Origin: CAKSEI01 sp964403505
GTDB lineage: Bacteria > Bacillota > Clostridia > Oscillospirales > CAG-272
DNA: 24,226 nt
Assembly: GCA_964403505.1 (NCBI GenBank)
Contig: CAYOFP010000025.1
Span: forward strand, 1 to 24,226
Direction: 5' to 3'
Shown here: one piece after another, positions 1-7,830 of the stretch
Position numbering within the stretch: the stretch's first letter is position 1
How the letters are laid out: each line of letters begins with the position of its first letter
Translations under genes and position numbers: made by a program
Notes under the pieces: generated by a model
Database searches by the model: none
Told to the model about the DNA's origin: nothing
The model's input: only the letters and a program-made list of their open reading frames with translations

Positions 1-62
1 TGGAAAAGCAAAAGGATTTCGCCGGCAGCAAGCGGCGATTTAAGGCTCAGCTTTAATAATCC

Positions 63-168
63 GCAAACTTTTAGAAAAGCGACATCTCTGTCGCCAATAA
101 CCTTTCCCAAATTGCGGTTTTTGAAGGGGGTGCGGGGGAAACTTTTTGCCTAAAAAGTTTCCCCCGCA
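63..168 (-). repeat. Dispersed palindromic repeat, unit A
   Basis: This non-coding stretch lies just past the livF stop codon. It has a GCGACA/TGTCGC hairpin at 79-94, a GTTTTTGAAGGGGG block at 117-130, and a 17-bp perfect stem at 131-147 / 152-168 (TGCGGGGGAAACTTTTT against its complement, loop GCCT). The same modules in the same order recur at 15777-15879 and, in the opposite orientation, at 15613-15694 and 24064-24170. The 36-nt distance between the TGTCGC module and the big hairpin equals that of the 24-kb copy. I see no coding potential in 1-173. The hairpin is well placed to end liv transcription. Confidence 0.8.
131..168 (-). terminator. Terminator-like hairpin after livF
   Basis: A 17-bp perfect stem with a 4-nt loop starts 6 nt past the livF stop. 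The A/T run (TTTTT/AAAAA) is inside the upper stem rather than following it, so this is not a textbook intrinsic terminator. Its position at the operon end and its reuse at other gene ends in the window support a termination or 3'-end protection role. Confidence 0.6.
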
Positions 169-173
169 TAAAC

Positions 174-878
174 TCATCCACCAAGATAAGCTTTCTTTAT
201 TTCTTCGCTTTGTGCAAGTTCTTTACCTGTTCCGGTGAAGGTGACCCTACCCGATTCGAGGACATACGCACGGTCTGCGACCTGAAGCGCCATTTCGGCG
301 TTCTGCTCGACGAGCAGGATCGTCGTGCCCTGTGCATGGAGCTGTTTTATGATATCAAATATCTGCTCAACGAGGATCGGGGCAAGGCCCATGGACGGCT
401 CGTCTAACATAAGCAGCTTCGGATGGCTCATGAGCGCTCTGCCCATAGCGAGCATCTGCTGCTCACCGCCCGAGAGGGTTCCCGCCACCTGATTTTTTCT
501 TTCAAGCAGTCTCGGGAATTGCTCAAATACCATATCGAGGTCAGACTTTGAAACGCCGCGCTGTGTGTACGCACCCATCTCGAGGTTTTCCATAACCGAG
601 AGCTGCAGGAATATCCGCCTGCCCTCGGGCACCTGTGCAAGACCCTTTGAAACAAGCTTGTGCGCCTCGGTATGAACGATGCTTTCGCCCATAAATTCTA
701 TTCCGCCTTCGCGCGGACGCAAAAGACCGGAAACCGTCTTCAGCGTGGTAGATTTACCTGCGCCGTTCGCACCGATAAGAGCGACGATCTCGCCCTCGTT
801 TACCTCAAAGGAAACGCCCTTTATTGCGTGGATATTGCCGTAGTAAACGTGTATATCGTCAACCTTTAATATACTCAT
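174..878 (-). CDS. livF: Branched-chain amino-acid ABC transporter ATPase LivF
   Basis: One of two cytoplasmic ATPases that power import of leucine, isoleucine and valine (or related substrates) through the LivHM permease. The 234-residue protein has Walker A GANGAGKST at 36-44, ABC signature LSGGEQQ at 135-141, Walker B LLMLDEP at 155-161, and VEQN at 190-193 where most ABC ATPases have the switch His; that replacement is normal for LivF. I chose the ATG at 878 because AAGGAGG lies 7 nt upstream. An in-frame GTG at 884 is only 1 nt from that site. It is the last gene of livJHMGF, 2 nt after livG. Length and motifs are complete. Confidence 0.95.
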   Translation of the reverse strand: MSILKVDDIHVYYGNIHAIKGVSFEVNEGEIVALIGANGAGKSTTLKTVSGLLRPREGGIEFMGESIVHTEAHKLVSKGLAQVPEGRRIFLQLSVMENLEMGAYTQRGVSKSDLDMVFEQFPRLLERKNQVAGTLSGGEQQMLAMGRALMSHPKLLMLDEPSMGLAPILVEQIFDIIKQLHAQGTTILLVEQNAEMALQVADRAYVLESGRVTFTGTGKELAQSEEIKKAYLGG

Positions 879-880
879 AT

Positions 881-1723
881 TCACGCCTCCTTTTTCTTGC
901 CGAGGTATGCCTCGATGACCGTGGGATTTGCCTTGATCTCATCGGGTGTGCCCTTTGCGATTATCTTACCGTAGTTGAGAACGCATATTCCCTCGCATAC
1001 GCCCATGACGAGGTTCATATCGTGCTCGATCAGCATCACGGCGATATTGAACGTGTCACGGATGCGGCGGATATTTTCCATAAGCTCCGCCGTCTCGGAG
1101 GGATTCATGCCTGCCGCCGGCTCGTCGAGCAGGACGATCCCGGGATTCGTTGCCAACGCTCTTACTATCTCGAGGCGACGCTGTGCGCCGTACGGCAGAC
1201 TTCCCGCCTCGTCGTTTGCGACATCAGTCATACCGAAAAAGTCGAGAAGCTCGAGCGCACGCTCGGTCGCCGCCTTTTCAGCCTTGTAATATCCCAAACC
1301 GTGAAAAACGGATGAAACAAAATTTTCCTTTATCTGATTGTGAAGACCGACCTTGACATTGTCAATGACCGACATATTGGAGAAAAGCCTGATATTCTGA
1401 AATGTACGGGCGATGCCCATACGGTTGACCTGCGCCGTGGTCTTTCCGGCGGTAGTCTTACCATCCAGGATGATCGCACCTCGGGTCGGCTGATAAACGT
1501 TTGTCAAGAGGTTAAAAACGGTCGTCTTTCCTGCACCGTTCGGGCCGATCAGACCGCATATTTCCGTTCTTCCGACGGTGATCGAGAAATCGTCGACGGC
1601 GGTAAGTCCGCCGAAATCTATACCGAGATGAGAAACCTCGAGAATGGGAGATTTTGAGATGTCGCGTTCGGGCATGATAGCGCGGCTCGGAACATCAACC
1701 ATCTTAGTCTTTTTGTTATTCAT
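881..1723 (-). CDS. livG: Branched-chain amino-acid ABC transporter ATPase LivG
   Basis: Second ATPase of the Liv importer, 280 residues. Walker A GPNGAGKTT is at 60-68, the signature LPYGAQR at 176-182, Walker B IVLLDEP at 196-202, and the switch His in LIEHDM at 234. The LivG signature is usually LPYGQQR; here the first Gln is Ala, a mild variation. An N-terminal extension of about 25 residues precedes the usual 'ILEVSHLGIDFGG' start, and the ATG at 1723 overlaps the livM stop (ATGA), so translation is probably coupled. It pairs with LivF as a heterodimer on LivHM. Confidence 0.95.
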   Translation of the reverse strand: MNNKKTKMVDVPSRAIMPERDISKSPILEVSHLGIDFGGLTAVDDFSITVGRTEICGLIGPNGAGKTTVFNLLTNVYQPTRGAIILDGKTTAGKTTAQVNRMGIARTFQNIRLFSNMSVIDNVKVGLHNQIKENFVSSVFHGLGYYKAEKAATERALELLDFFGMTDVANDEAGSLPYGAQRRLEIVRALATNPGIVLLDEPAAGMNPSETAELMENIRRIRDTFNIAVMLIEHDMNLVMGVCEGICVLNYGKIIAKGTPDEIKANPTVIEAYLGKKKEA

Positions 1724-2883
1724 ATCTTATCCCCCTTTTTCTTCGATCTGCCGAAAAGCTTTGCGACCTTACCGAATAGCTTCGCCTTTATCTTACCGAA
1801 GAACTTTGCGCTCCTGCTGAACAGCTCTTTGCGCAGAGCGACCATACGGTCATTATTCGTGAGTATCATGACGAGGATAAGCACGATCGCATATATCAGC
1901 ATACGGTAACCTGAGAATTTACGAAGCGCCTCGGGCAGGATATAAAGCACCGCCGCCGCAATGACCGAACCGAGCATATTACCGAGTCCGCCGAGCACCA
2001 CGAATACGAGAAAGAGAATGGATGTATTGAAATCAAATTTCGTCGCAGTGAGATTTGAGAAATTAACTCCATAGAGCGCACCTGCCGAGCCTGCGATAGC
2101 GGCAGAGACGACAAAAGCGAACATCTTGTATTTCATTGCGTCGATACCGACCGACTCTGCGGCGATACGGTTATCGCGGCAGGCGATGACCGCACGGCCT
2201 GCACGGCTTCGCACGAGACTCTGAACGATATAGAGCGCTATCATAATAAGTATAAATCCCGCAAGGAATGTGGCGAGCTTATCTGTGCCCGTAGCACCCT
2301 GCGCGCCCTTAATTATCGCCTTGCCCGTAACGGAGAGCCCGAGGTCGGCGATGCTCTTATCGCCTTTGAAATTAAATATCATATGAATGCCTTTTTCATC
2401 GACGCCGACGATAAGGCAGTTTATAATGTCCTTGATAATTTCACCGAAAGCGAGCGTCACTATCGCAAGATAGTCGCCGCGCAGACGGAGAACCGGGATT
2501 CCGATAAAAAATCCCAATATTGCGGCGCATACCGCACCGACGATTATTGCCGCAACAAGGCGTATTATGTTATTATCGATGACCTGTCCGAGCGCCATGG
2601 ACGCAATAACGCCCGAGAAAGCGCCCACGCTCATAAAACCCGCGTGACCGAGCGAGAGCTCGCCCATGATACCGACGGTGAGATTGAGCGATATCGCCAT
2701 CATGATGTAACAGCAGACCGGTACGAGAAATCCCGTCATAGAACGGCCGAGAATGCCGGTATTTGAAAGAATTGTTACAATTATAAATGCGGCTGTGACA
2801 ACGGCATATGTCATAAAGTCACTGCCCGTGACCTTTTTCATACGCTGCATAAAATTCGCATTGTTATTTAAAGATTTATTCAT
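1720..2883 (-). CDS. livM: Branched-chain amino-acid ABC permease LivM
   Basis: Integral membrane permease subunit, 387 residues, with about ten hydrophobic segments between residues 25 and 345. Family landmarks include 'SLNLTVGIMGELSLGHAGFM' near residue 65 and 'GRAVIACRDNRIAAESVGID' in the EAA-like cytoplasmic loop that contacts LivG/LivF. The start follows an AAAGGTGG site. The last 37 residues are very basic with repeated FFGK/KLFGK/KLFGR units, which extends it beyond the typical ~300-350-residue LivM. It lies 10 nt after livH and overlaps livG by ATGA. Confidence 0.93.
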   Translation of the reverse strand: MNKSLNNNANFMQRMKKVTGSDFMTYAVVTAAFIIVTILSNTGILGRSMTGFLVPVCCYIMMAISLNLTVGIMGELSLGHAGFMSVGAFSGVIASMALGQVIDNNIIRLVAAIIVGAVCAAILGFFIGIPVLRLRGDYLAIVTLAFGEIIKDIINCLIVGVDEKGIHMIFNFKGDKSIADLGLSVTGKAIIKGAQGATGTDKLATFLAGFILIMIALYIVQSLVRSRAGRAVIACRDNRIAAESVGIDAMKYKMFAFVVSAAIAGSAGALYGVNFSNLTATKFDFNTSILFLVFVVLGGLGNMLGSVIAAAVLYILPEALRKFSGYRMLIYAIVLILVMILTNNDRMVALRKELFSRSAKFFGKIKAKLFGKVAKLFGRSKKKGDKI

Positions 2884-2893
2884 GCCGCCACCT

Positions 2894-3766
2894 TTAGACC
2901 TTTTCCGTTATCTTCTTGCCGAGAAGTCCCGCAGGACGGACGAGAAGAACAACAATAAGTACGGCAAATACAATAGAATTGGAAAGCTGAGTCGAAATAT
3001 AAGCTTTCGCAAAAGCCTCGATGATGCCGAGGAGAATTCCGCCGAGGAATGCACCGGGAATCGAGCCGATACCGCCGAAGACCGCCGCCGTGAATGCCTT
3101 GATACCGGGCATAGAGCCTGTCGTCGGGGTGAGGGTCGGATATGACGAGCAAAGGAGCACGCCCGCTATCGCCGCGAGCGCCGAGCCGATTGCAAAAGTC
3201 ACCGATATTGTGTGGTTTACATTGATACCCATGAGCCGTGCCGCATCCTTATCCTCGGAGCAGGCACGCATTGCCTTTCCCATCTTGCTTTTCGAGATGA
3301 AAAGCGAAAGCGCTGCCATAATGACAATACACGCTGCGACCGTAAAGAGCGAAACATAAGAAACAGACAGCTCACCTATACGCAAAGTGCCTGAAACGAC
3401 CGAGGGATAGACCTTCGGGTTTGCGCTCCAGATAAGAAGAGCCGAATTCTGCAAAAGATATGACACACCGATAGCCGTAATCAGCACGGCAAGCGACGTC
3501 GCGCGGCGAAGCGGTCTATATGCAAGACCCTCGATAACGATACCGAGCACCGTACATACCACCATGGCAAGAATTATTGCAAGCGGTCCGGGAAGACCGA
3601 GATAGCTCATAGCGCAAAACGACATATATCCGCCGATCATAATAACATCGCCGTGAGCGAAGTTAAGCATTTTGGCGATACCGTATACCATCGTATAGCC
3701 GAGAGCTATGATGGCATATACGCTTCCGAGGCTTATACCGCTTATCAGATAGGAAAGAAACTCCAT
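2894..3766 (-). CDS. livH: Branched-chain amino-acid ABC permease LivH
   Basis: The other integral membrane permease of the importer, 290 residues, with about eight membrane segments. The N-terminus 'ISLGSVYAIIALGYTMVYG' and the motif 'MLNFAHGDVIMIGGYM' (about 34-49) are hallmarks of LivH, and 'MGKAMRACSEDKDAARLMGI' is its cytoplasmic coupling loop. AAGAGG precedes the ATG. It is separated from livJ by 78 nt holding a strong stem-loop, and is followed 10 nt later by livM. Confidence 0.95.
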   Translation of the reverse strand: MEFLSYLISGISLGSVYAIIALGYTMVYGIAKMLNFAHGDVIMIGGYMSFCAMSYLGLPGPLAIILAMVVCTVLGIVIEGLAYRPLRRATSLAVLITAIGVSYLLQNSALLIWSANPKVYPSVVSGTLRIGELSVSYVSLFTVAACIVIMAALSLFISKSKMGKAMRACSEDKDAARLMGINVNHTISVTFAIGSALAAIAGVLLCSSYPTLTPTTGSMPGIKAFTAAVFGGIGSIPGAFLGGILLGIIEAFAKAYISTQLSNSIVFAVLIVVLLVRPAGLLGKKITEKV

Positions 3767-3793
3767 TTAAAATACCTCTTGTAAATTCCACAG

Positions 3794-3820
3794 GGGTTGA
3801 CGCAAAAAATGCGTCAACCC
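3794..3820 (-). other. Intercistronic stem-loop between livJ and livH
   Basis: A perfect 11-bp inverted repeat, GGGTTGACGCA / TGCGTCAACCC, closes a 5-nt loop in the 78-nt gap between livJ and livH. On the transcribed strand no U-run follows it, so it is unlikely to be a full terminator. Stem-loops at this place in importer operons often protect the 3' end of the binding-protein message so that it outnumbers the permease message; that role is inferred here. Confidence 0.75.
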
Positions 3821-3844
3821 TCATAGGAATTAATTTTTTAAAAC

Positions 3845-5029
3845 TTATTTGTTTTCAGGGAGAACGTAGTTGCCGTCCTCGATAACGACAGCCATAGGAG
3901 CCTTGGAGACCTCACCCGTTTCCTTCCATGTCATGCCGGTACCTGTGACACCGTCGACTGAAAGGGTTGCGAATGTTTCAATAAACTTTTCGCAGATGTC
4001 CTTTGCCTTCATATCAGCCGTAACGCCCGAAGCCTTTACTGCCTCATAGAAGATGTAAGCTGCGTCGTAGCCGTCCGCTGCGAACTGGTTCGGAGTCTCG
4101 CCGTACTTTTCGTTGTACGTCTTAACGAAATTCTGTGTCTTCTCGTCCTTTGCGTCAGCAGAGAAAGGCGTGAGAAGCATTACACCCTCAGCGAGAGCGG
4201 GGTCAAAGCCTTCCATTGTAAGGATTCCGTCCATACCGTCGACACCGAAGAATGTGGGAGCGTAACCCATATCTTTTGCTTGTGTGAGGATAACGGAAGC
4301 AGGCTGATAGTAGATGGGAAGGAAGATGAAATCAACGCCTGCCGACTTAAGAGCTGTAAGCTGAACGGAGAAGTCGGTTGCAGTATCCTTTGTGAAGGTC
4401 TGCGAAGCGTCAATAACATTAAGACCCTTTTCAGCGGCCTCTGCAACGAATGTATCACGGATACCCTGTGAGTATGCGTCGTCGTTACGGTAGATGATAC
4501 CTATCTTTGCGTCAGGCATATTCTCTGCGATGTAGTCAGCAGAACCGACACCCTGGTTGGGGTCTGTGAAGCAGACCTGGTATACGTTGTCCTTGCCGTC
4601 GATAACGTCAACGGAAGAAGCAGAGGGAGTAAGAGCGAACATACGGTCCTCATATGCAACAGAGGAAACTGCGATGCCTGCGCCCGATGTAACGGTACCG
4701 ATAAACATCTGCATACCCCAGTCAACGAGGTTGTTGTATGCGTTTACTGCCGTCTCGCCTTCTGCAAGGTCGTCCTCCGCCTTGAACTCGAACTGCACAC
4801 CGCCGAGAGCGTTGATCTCGTCAAAAGCGATCTGTGCACCGCGCTGTGCCGCCGTGCCGTAAATTGCGGCGTCGCCTGTGAGAGGACCTGTCAGGCCTAC
4901 TTTAAATGTGCCCTGCGTCGGTTTTGCGTCAGACGAAGGATCTGCATCCTGCTTACCGCAGCCGATAACGCATGTAGCGAGCATAGCCACTGCCATTACG
5001 AGTGCGATGATTTTCATGAATTTAGTCAT
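3845..5029 (-). CDS. livJ: Branched-chain amino-acid binding lipoprotein LivJ/LivK
   Basis: Extracellular substrate-binding protein of the Liv importer, 394 residues, type I periplasmic-binding fold (Peripla_BP_6). The signal peptide (1-23) ends in VIGC, with Cys24 the lipid-anchor residue. It is followed by an acidic/Ser linker and then the domain start 'FKVGLTGPLTGDAAIYG' (about 43-59), typical of Leu/Ile/Val-binding proteins. 'GVDGMDG' and 'FAADGYDAAYIF' further on fit the ligand-cleft regions. AAGGAG precedes the ATG, and a promoter lies 37-65 bp upstream. First gene of livJHMGF. Ligand specificity within the family cannot be read from sequence alone. Confidence 0.93.
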   Translation of the reverse strand: MTKFMKIIALVMAVAMLATCVIGCGKQDADPSSDAKPTQGTFKVGLTGPLTGDAAIYGTAAQRGAQIAFDEINALGGVQFEFKAEDDLAEGETAVNAYNNLVDWGMQMFIGTVTSGAGIAVSSVAYEDRMFALTPSASSVDVIDGKDNVYQVCFTDPNQGVGSADYIAENMPDAKIGIIYRNDDAYSQGIRDTFVAEAAEKGLNVIDASQTFTKDTATDFSVQLTALKSAGVDFIFLPIYYQPASVILTQAKDMGYAPTFFGVDGMDGILTMEGFDPALAEGVMLLTPFSADAKDEKTQNFVKTYNEKYGETPNQFAADGYDAAYIFYEAVKASGVTADMKAKDICEKFIETFATLSVDGVTGTGMTWKETGEVSKAPMAVVIEDGNYVLPENK

Positions 5030-5065
5030 TGCTAAAATCTCCTTTGTAAATTTTTGGTTTTAATA

Positions 5066-5094
5066 ATTATGCAACGATTTTGACGTTTTGTCAA
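5066..5094 (-). promoter_or_regulatory. Sigma-A promoter of the liv operon
   Basis: TTGACA (5094-5089) and CATAAT (5071-5066) are separated by exactly 17 nt, with transcription expected to begin about 30 nt upstream of the livJ start. The consensus match is 6/6 and 5/6. This makes liv transcription independent of the glycan/foldase operon upstream. Confidence 0.75.
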
Positions 5095-5127
5095 TAGCAT
5101 AATGAATATTTTGTTAAAATTATCTAA

Positions 5128-5157
5128 GTTATAGTACACCAGAGTGCATCATATAAC
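5128..5157 (-). terminator. Possible weak terminator after the foldase gene
   Basis: An imperfect inverted repeat (GTTATA ... TATAAC outer arms, TACAC/GTGCA inner arms, 4-nt loop) begins 4 nt past the stop of the parvulin lipoprotein gene. It is followed on the minus strand only by a scattered AT-rich stretch. It could end the glycan operon weakly, letting some transcription enter liv. Confidence 0.35.
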
Positions 5158-5161
5158 GATT

Positions 5162-6631
5162 TTACTCGCCGAGAAGCTCTGGCAGGTTCTTTAACGTGTC
5201 CTCGTGAACATCGATCGAGTATTTCTGATACAACTCGCTCACCCTCTCCTCATATGCTTTGTCATCGAGGGGCTTTTCCGCCTGCGCCTTCCACTTTACT
5301 TCATTATAAGATATGAAATAGATGAAATACGCACCGTTCTCTGCCATTATCACATCCGCATCGCCTGCTTTTCTTTCAGGGTCAAAGCACCACTCGGAAA
5401 TGGCGGCGTCCATACCGTCCTTTCCGACAAATTCGGCAAGGCCTCCGCTCGTCGCCGTCATATCCTCGCTGTAACGTCCGACGAGAGATGTAAATACCTC
5501 CTCGCCTGCACCGTCCTGCAGCCATGCGTTGTACGCCTCATAAATATCCTTATTCAGGTCGTCATGGATCTCGTCCGACATGAAGATATATCTGACACTG
5601 ACGCACTCCTCCTCATCCCTGTGCAAGGGTTCGAGCATGAAATACAGTGTGATGCGCCCGATATCACGCTCCTCGTACATATAATGCTCGCCCCGGACAC
5701 GCTCCTCCGAAAAGAGAAATGCATCGATGGAGTCCATATAGGAGTAGGGTGCGCCGATAACGGCACATTCCGCGACCTTCTGCGAAAGCTCGGCCTCATT
5801 TATCTGACCGTCCGACGTCTGCGTGCCGTTTTCGATTACATCGTATATCGAACGGTAATATTTTTCCGCCTCCGCCTCGAAGCTCGCCCTGTCATAGACT
5901 GCGTTGTTTATCCCGAGAGCGTTGGAGTATGCCTTTTTGTATGCGGCGTTCTTTTCTTCCTCAGTCTTTGCGTTATCGAATTCATCGCCTGCTTCCACGA
6001 CAAGGGTCATATAGTCCGCGCCGTAAAATGAAGAATAGTTCTCTTTGCAGTACTCCTCGAGCTCGTCATCTGTGTGGGGTGTGCCCGCGCTCAGCGCCGC
6101 TTTGCCCTTTACGGCGAGGCAATGCAGTCTGCACGCCTCCCGCACGGTATCCTCCGTGATAAGAGAGCCGTAGTTTTTCCGCAAATACACGCCGATGTCG
6201 AGTCCCGCCCCGGCTGCGCTCGCGCTGATAGCAGAGACGGTGCTCTCTATCTTTGCCTCATCGTCTTCATCTATGCTCACACCGATGGAATACGCATATT
6301 CCGCCATCATGATATCGTCCCTTGCAGAAACGGCGGCGTTATTTGCGAAAAACTCGAACCACGTGTAATCCTCATCCCCCTGCGAGGTGCATTTCTGCTC
6401 CTTTAACGGCCTTGTGAGGTCAAGATCAAGATACTCCATATAAGTATAGTTCGTATTATAGAAGCTGACTACCGCAAGATTCATATAGTATTGAAATACA
6501 TCCTCGGTAAGAGAGAAATGCTCTGTTTGCATGACGATATCGTCATGCTCCCCGTTTTCTCCCTGCCTGTTGCAGGAAGCAAAGGTAAGACAAGCAGTAA
6601 CTGCCAAAAGGAAACAAATTATTCTTTTCAT
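5162..6631 (-). CDS. Parvulin-type peptidyl-prolyl isomerase lipoprotein (PrsA/SurA-like)
   Basis: Predicted secreted foldase of 489 residues anchored by lipid. The signal peptide ends in FASC with Cys20 as the anchor. Residues 30-200 are helical and Tyr/Glu-rich, like the SurA/PrsA N-terminal chaperone region. Residues about 345-445 resemble a parvulin rotamase: 'VRYIFMSDE', 'YSED' at 387-390, a Gly-Gly at 396-397, 'WCFDPERKAGD' and 'GAYFIYFISY'. It is longer than PrsA (~290), with an insertion of about 100 residues between the halves. CGGAG precedes the ATG, which is 11 nt after the glycosyltransferase stop, so it appears to be the last gene of the glycan operon. It probably helps fold exported proteins. 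Isomerase activity is uncertain because the domain is divergent. Confidence 0.75.
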   Translation of the reverse strand: MKRIICFLLAVTACLTFASCNRQGENGEHDDIVMQTEHFSLTEDVFQYYMNLAVVSFYNTNYTYMEYLDLDLTRPLKEQKCTSQGDEDYTWFEFFANNAAVSARDDIMMAEYAYSIGVSIDEDDEAKIESTVSAISASAAGAGLDIGVYLRKNYGSLITEDTVREACRLHCLAVKGKAALSAGTPHTDDELEEYCKENYSSFYGADYMTLVVEAGDEFDNAKTEEEKNAAYKKAYSNALGINNAVYDRASFEAEAEKYYRSIYDVIENGTQTSDGQINEAELSQKVAECAVIGAPYSYMDSIDAFLFSEERVRGEHYMYEERDIGRITLYFMLEPLHRDEEECVSVRYIFMSDEIHDDLNKDIYEAYNAWLQDGAGEEVFTSLVGRYSEDMTATSGGLAEFVGKDGMDAAISEWCFDPERKAGDADVIMAENGAYFIYFISYNEVKWKAQAEKPLDDKAYEERVSELYQKYSIDVHEDTLKNLPELLGE

Positions 6632-6642
6632 TGTGACTCCGT

Positions 6643-7830
6643 TTATTTTTCCGATATCTCACGGAAAAGATCGATATATTCCTGCAGATTTTTTTCTACA
6701 CTGAAATTCTCCTGCGCTTTTATCCGGCACTGATCACGCCATTTTCCCCTGCCGTCTGCGCATATTTTCCGGACAGCACGGGCGACGGCAGATATATCGC
6801 CGACATCGACCGAAGCGCCGCACCCCTGCGCTATCTCGGGGCAGGCGGTAAGGTGAGAGCCGACGACGGGCACGCCGCACATCAGCGCCTCTGCCATCGC
6901 CTTACCGAAGCTTTCCTGAGGCGAGAGCGACACAAATACATCGGCAGCGTTATAATACTTTGCGAGGGTCTCGGTATCCGATATATTCCCGACGGAGATC
7001 ATACCGTGTAAAGGCACAGCGTCAGGGATATTCCCCGCGAGAACGAGGCAGTATCCCTCGCCCAGCCCCTGCATGAGATGCTCATATCCCTGCGTTCCCT
7101 TTGTTGCGTCAAAGCGTGAGGCGCAGGCGAACAGGATCTTTTTATCCTCGGGAAGCCCGAGCTTTTTTCTCTCGCTTTCTCTCGGCGCAAAGACTGCATC
7201 GTCGATAAAATTATAGATTCTTCTGATGATCTTTGCGTTACCGAGGTGGCTTTTTCTCGCCTCGTCGGTGATCCAGTCGGACACGCCCACGACCGCAAGG
7301 CGGGGGATGCGGCAAAAAAGCTCCCGTTTCATTTGCAGCTGTTTTGCCGAGCAGGGCGAAAACCAATAGGGGATGGCGTTTTCGGGTTCTCGGCAGCCGG
7401 CACAGTCCCCCCGCCAGCCGTAACAACCCTTTTTCGTATAATGCATACATTTGCCCGTGTAGAACCATGCGTCGTGCAGTACCGCCACGGTCGGGATATC
7501 TTTTTTGGCAAGATAGCCGAGCAGGATCGGCAGGCTGATATAATTCGAGTGTAAATTTCTTAAGCACACGACGTCGGGCGATATTTTTTCGATATATTTT
7601 ATGAGCGACCGGGTCGCCGCCCCCGAAAAGCACCCCTCTCTGCCCGTTAGCCGTGCGAGCAGACTGTGCATTTTCTGCGAGAGGCGACTGCCGATGATAT
7701 AGTCGGCGTTGCCCCTCGGGCAGGCGGTATAGCTCTCGATCCCGTGCGAGCGCATATATTCGTGGCACTGCGCCGTGGTGCGACCGGTGCTTGACACGCC
7801 GTACACGGCGTTGATCTGTAATACTCTCAT
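6643..7830 (-). CDS. GT4-family glycosyltransferase (WcaC-like)
   Basis: Cytoplasmic GT-B glycosyltransferase of 395 residues that probably adds one sugar to a lipid-linked oligosaccharide. The N-terminus 'MRVLQINAVYGVSSTGRT' and the C-terminal 'SPQESFGKAMAEALMCGVP' (303-321, the EX7E-type donor site) are typical of family GT4. A Cys/His cluster (C128, H130, C136, C143, C146) interrupts the first domain and may bind a metal. The ATG at 7830 is chosen over the more upstream in-frame start because AGAGGTGAG lies just ahead and it overlaps the preceding gene by ATGA. Sugar and acceptor cannot be predicted. Confidence 0.85.
   Translation of the reverse strand: MRVLQINAVYGVSSTGRTTAQCHEYMRSHGIESYTACPRGNADYIIGSRLSQKMHSLLARLTGREGCFSGAATRSLIKYIEKISPDVVCLRNLHSNYISLPILLGYLAKKDIPTVAVLHDAWFYTGKCMHYTKKGCYGWRGDCAGCREPENAIPYWFSPCSAKQLQMKRELFCRIPRLAVVGVSDWITDEARKSHLGNAKIIRRIYNFIDDAVFAPRESERKKLGLPEDKKILFACASRFDATKGTQGYEHLMQGLGEGYCLVLAGNIPDAVPLHGMISVGNISDTETLAKYYNAADVFVSLSPQESFGKAMAEALMCGVPVVGSHLTACPEIAQGCGASVDVGDISAVARAVRKICADGRGKWRDQCRIKAQENFSVEKNLQEYIDLFREISEK

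Noticed and set aside
879..884. GTG start for livF overlapping the livG stop
   Set aside because: Only 1 nt from the AAGGAGG site, whereas the ATG at 878 has 7-nt spacing and gives the usual N-terminus.
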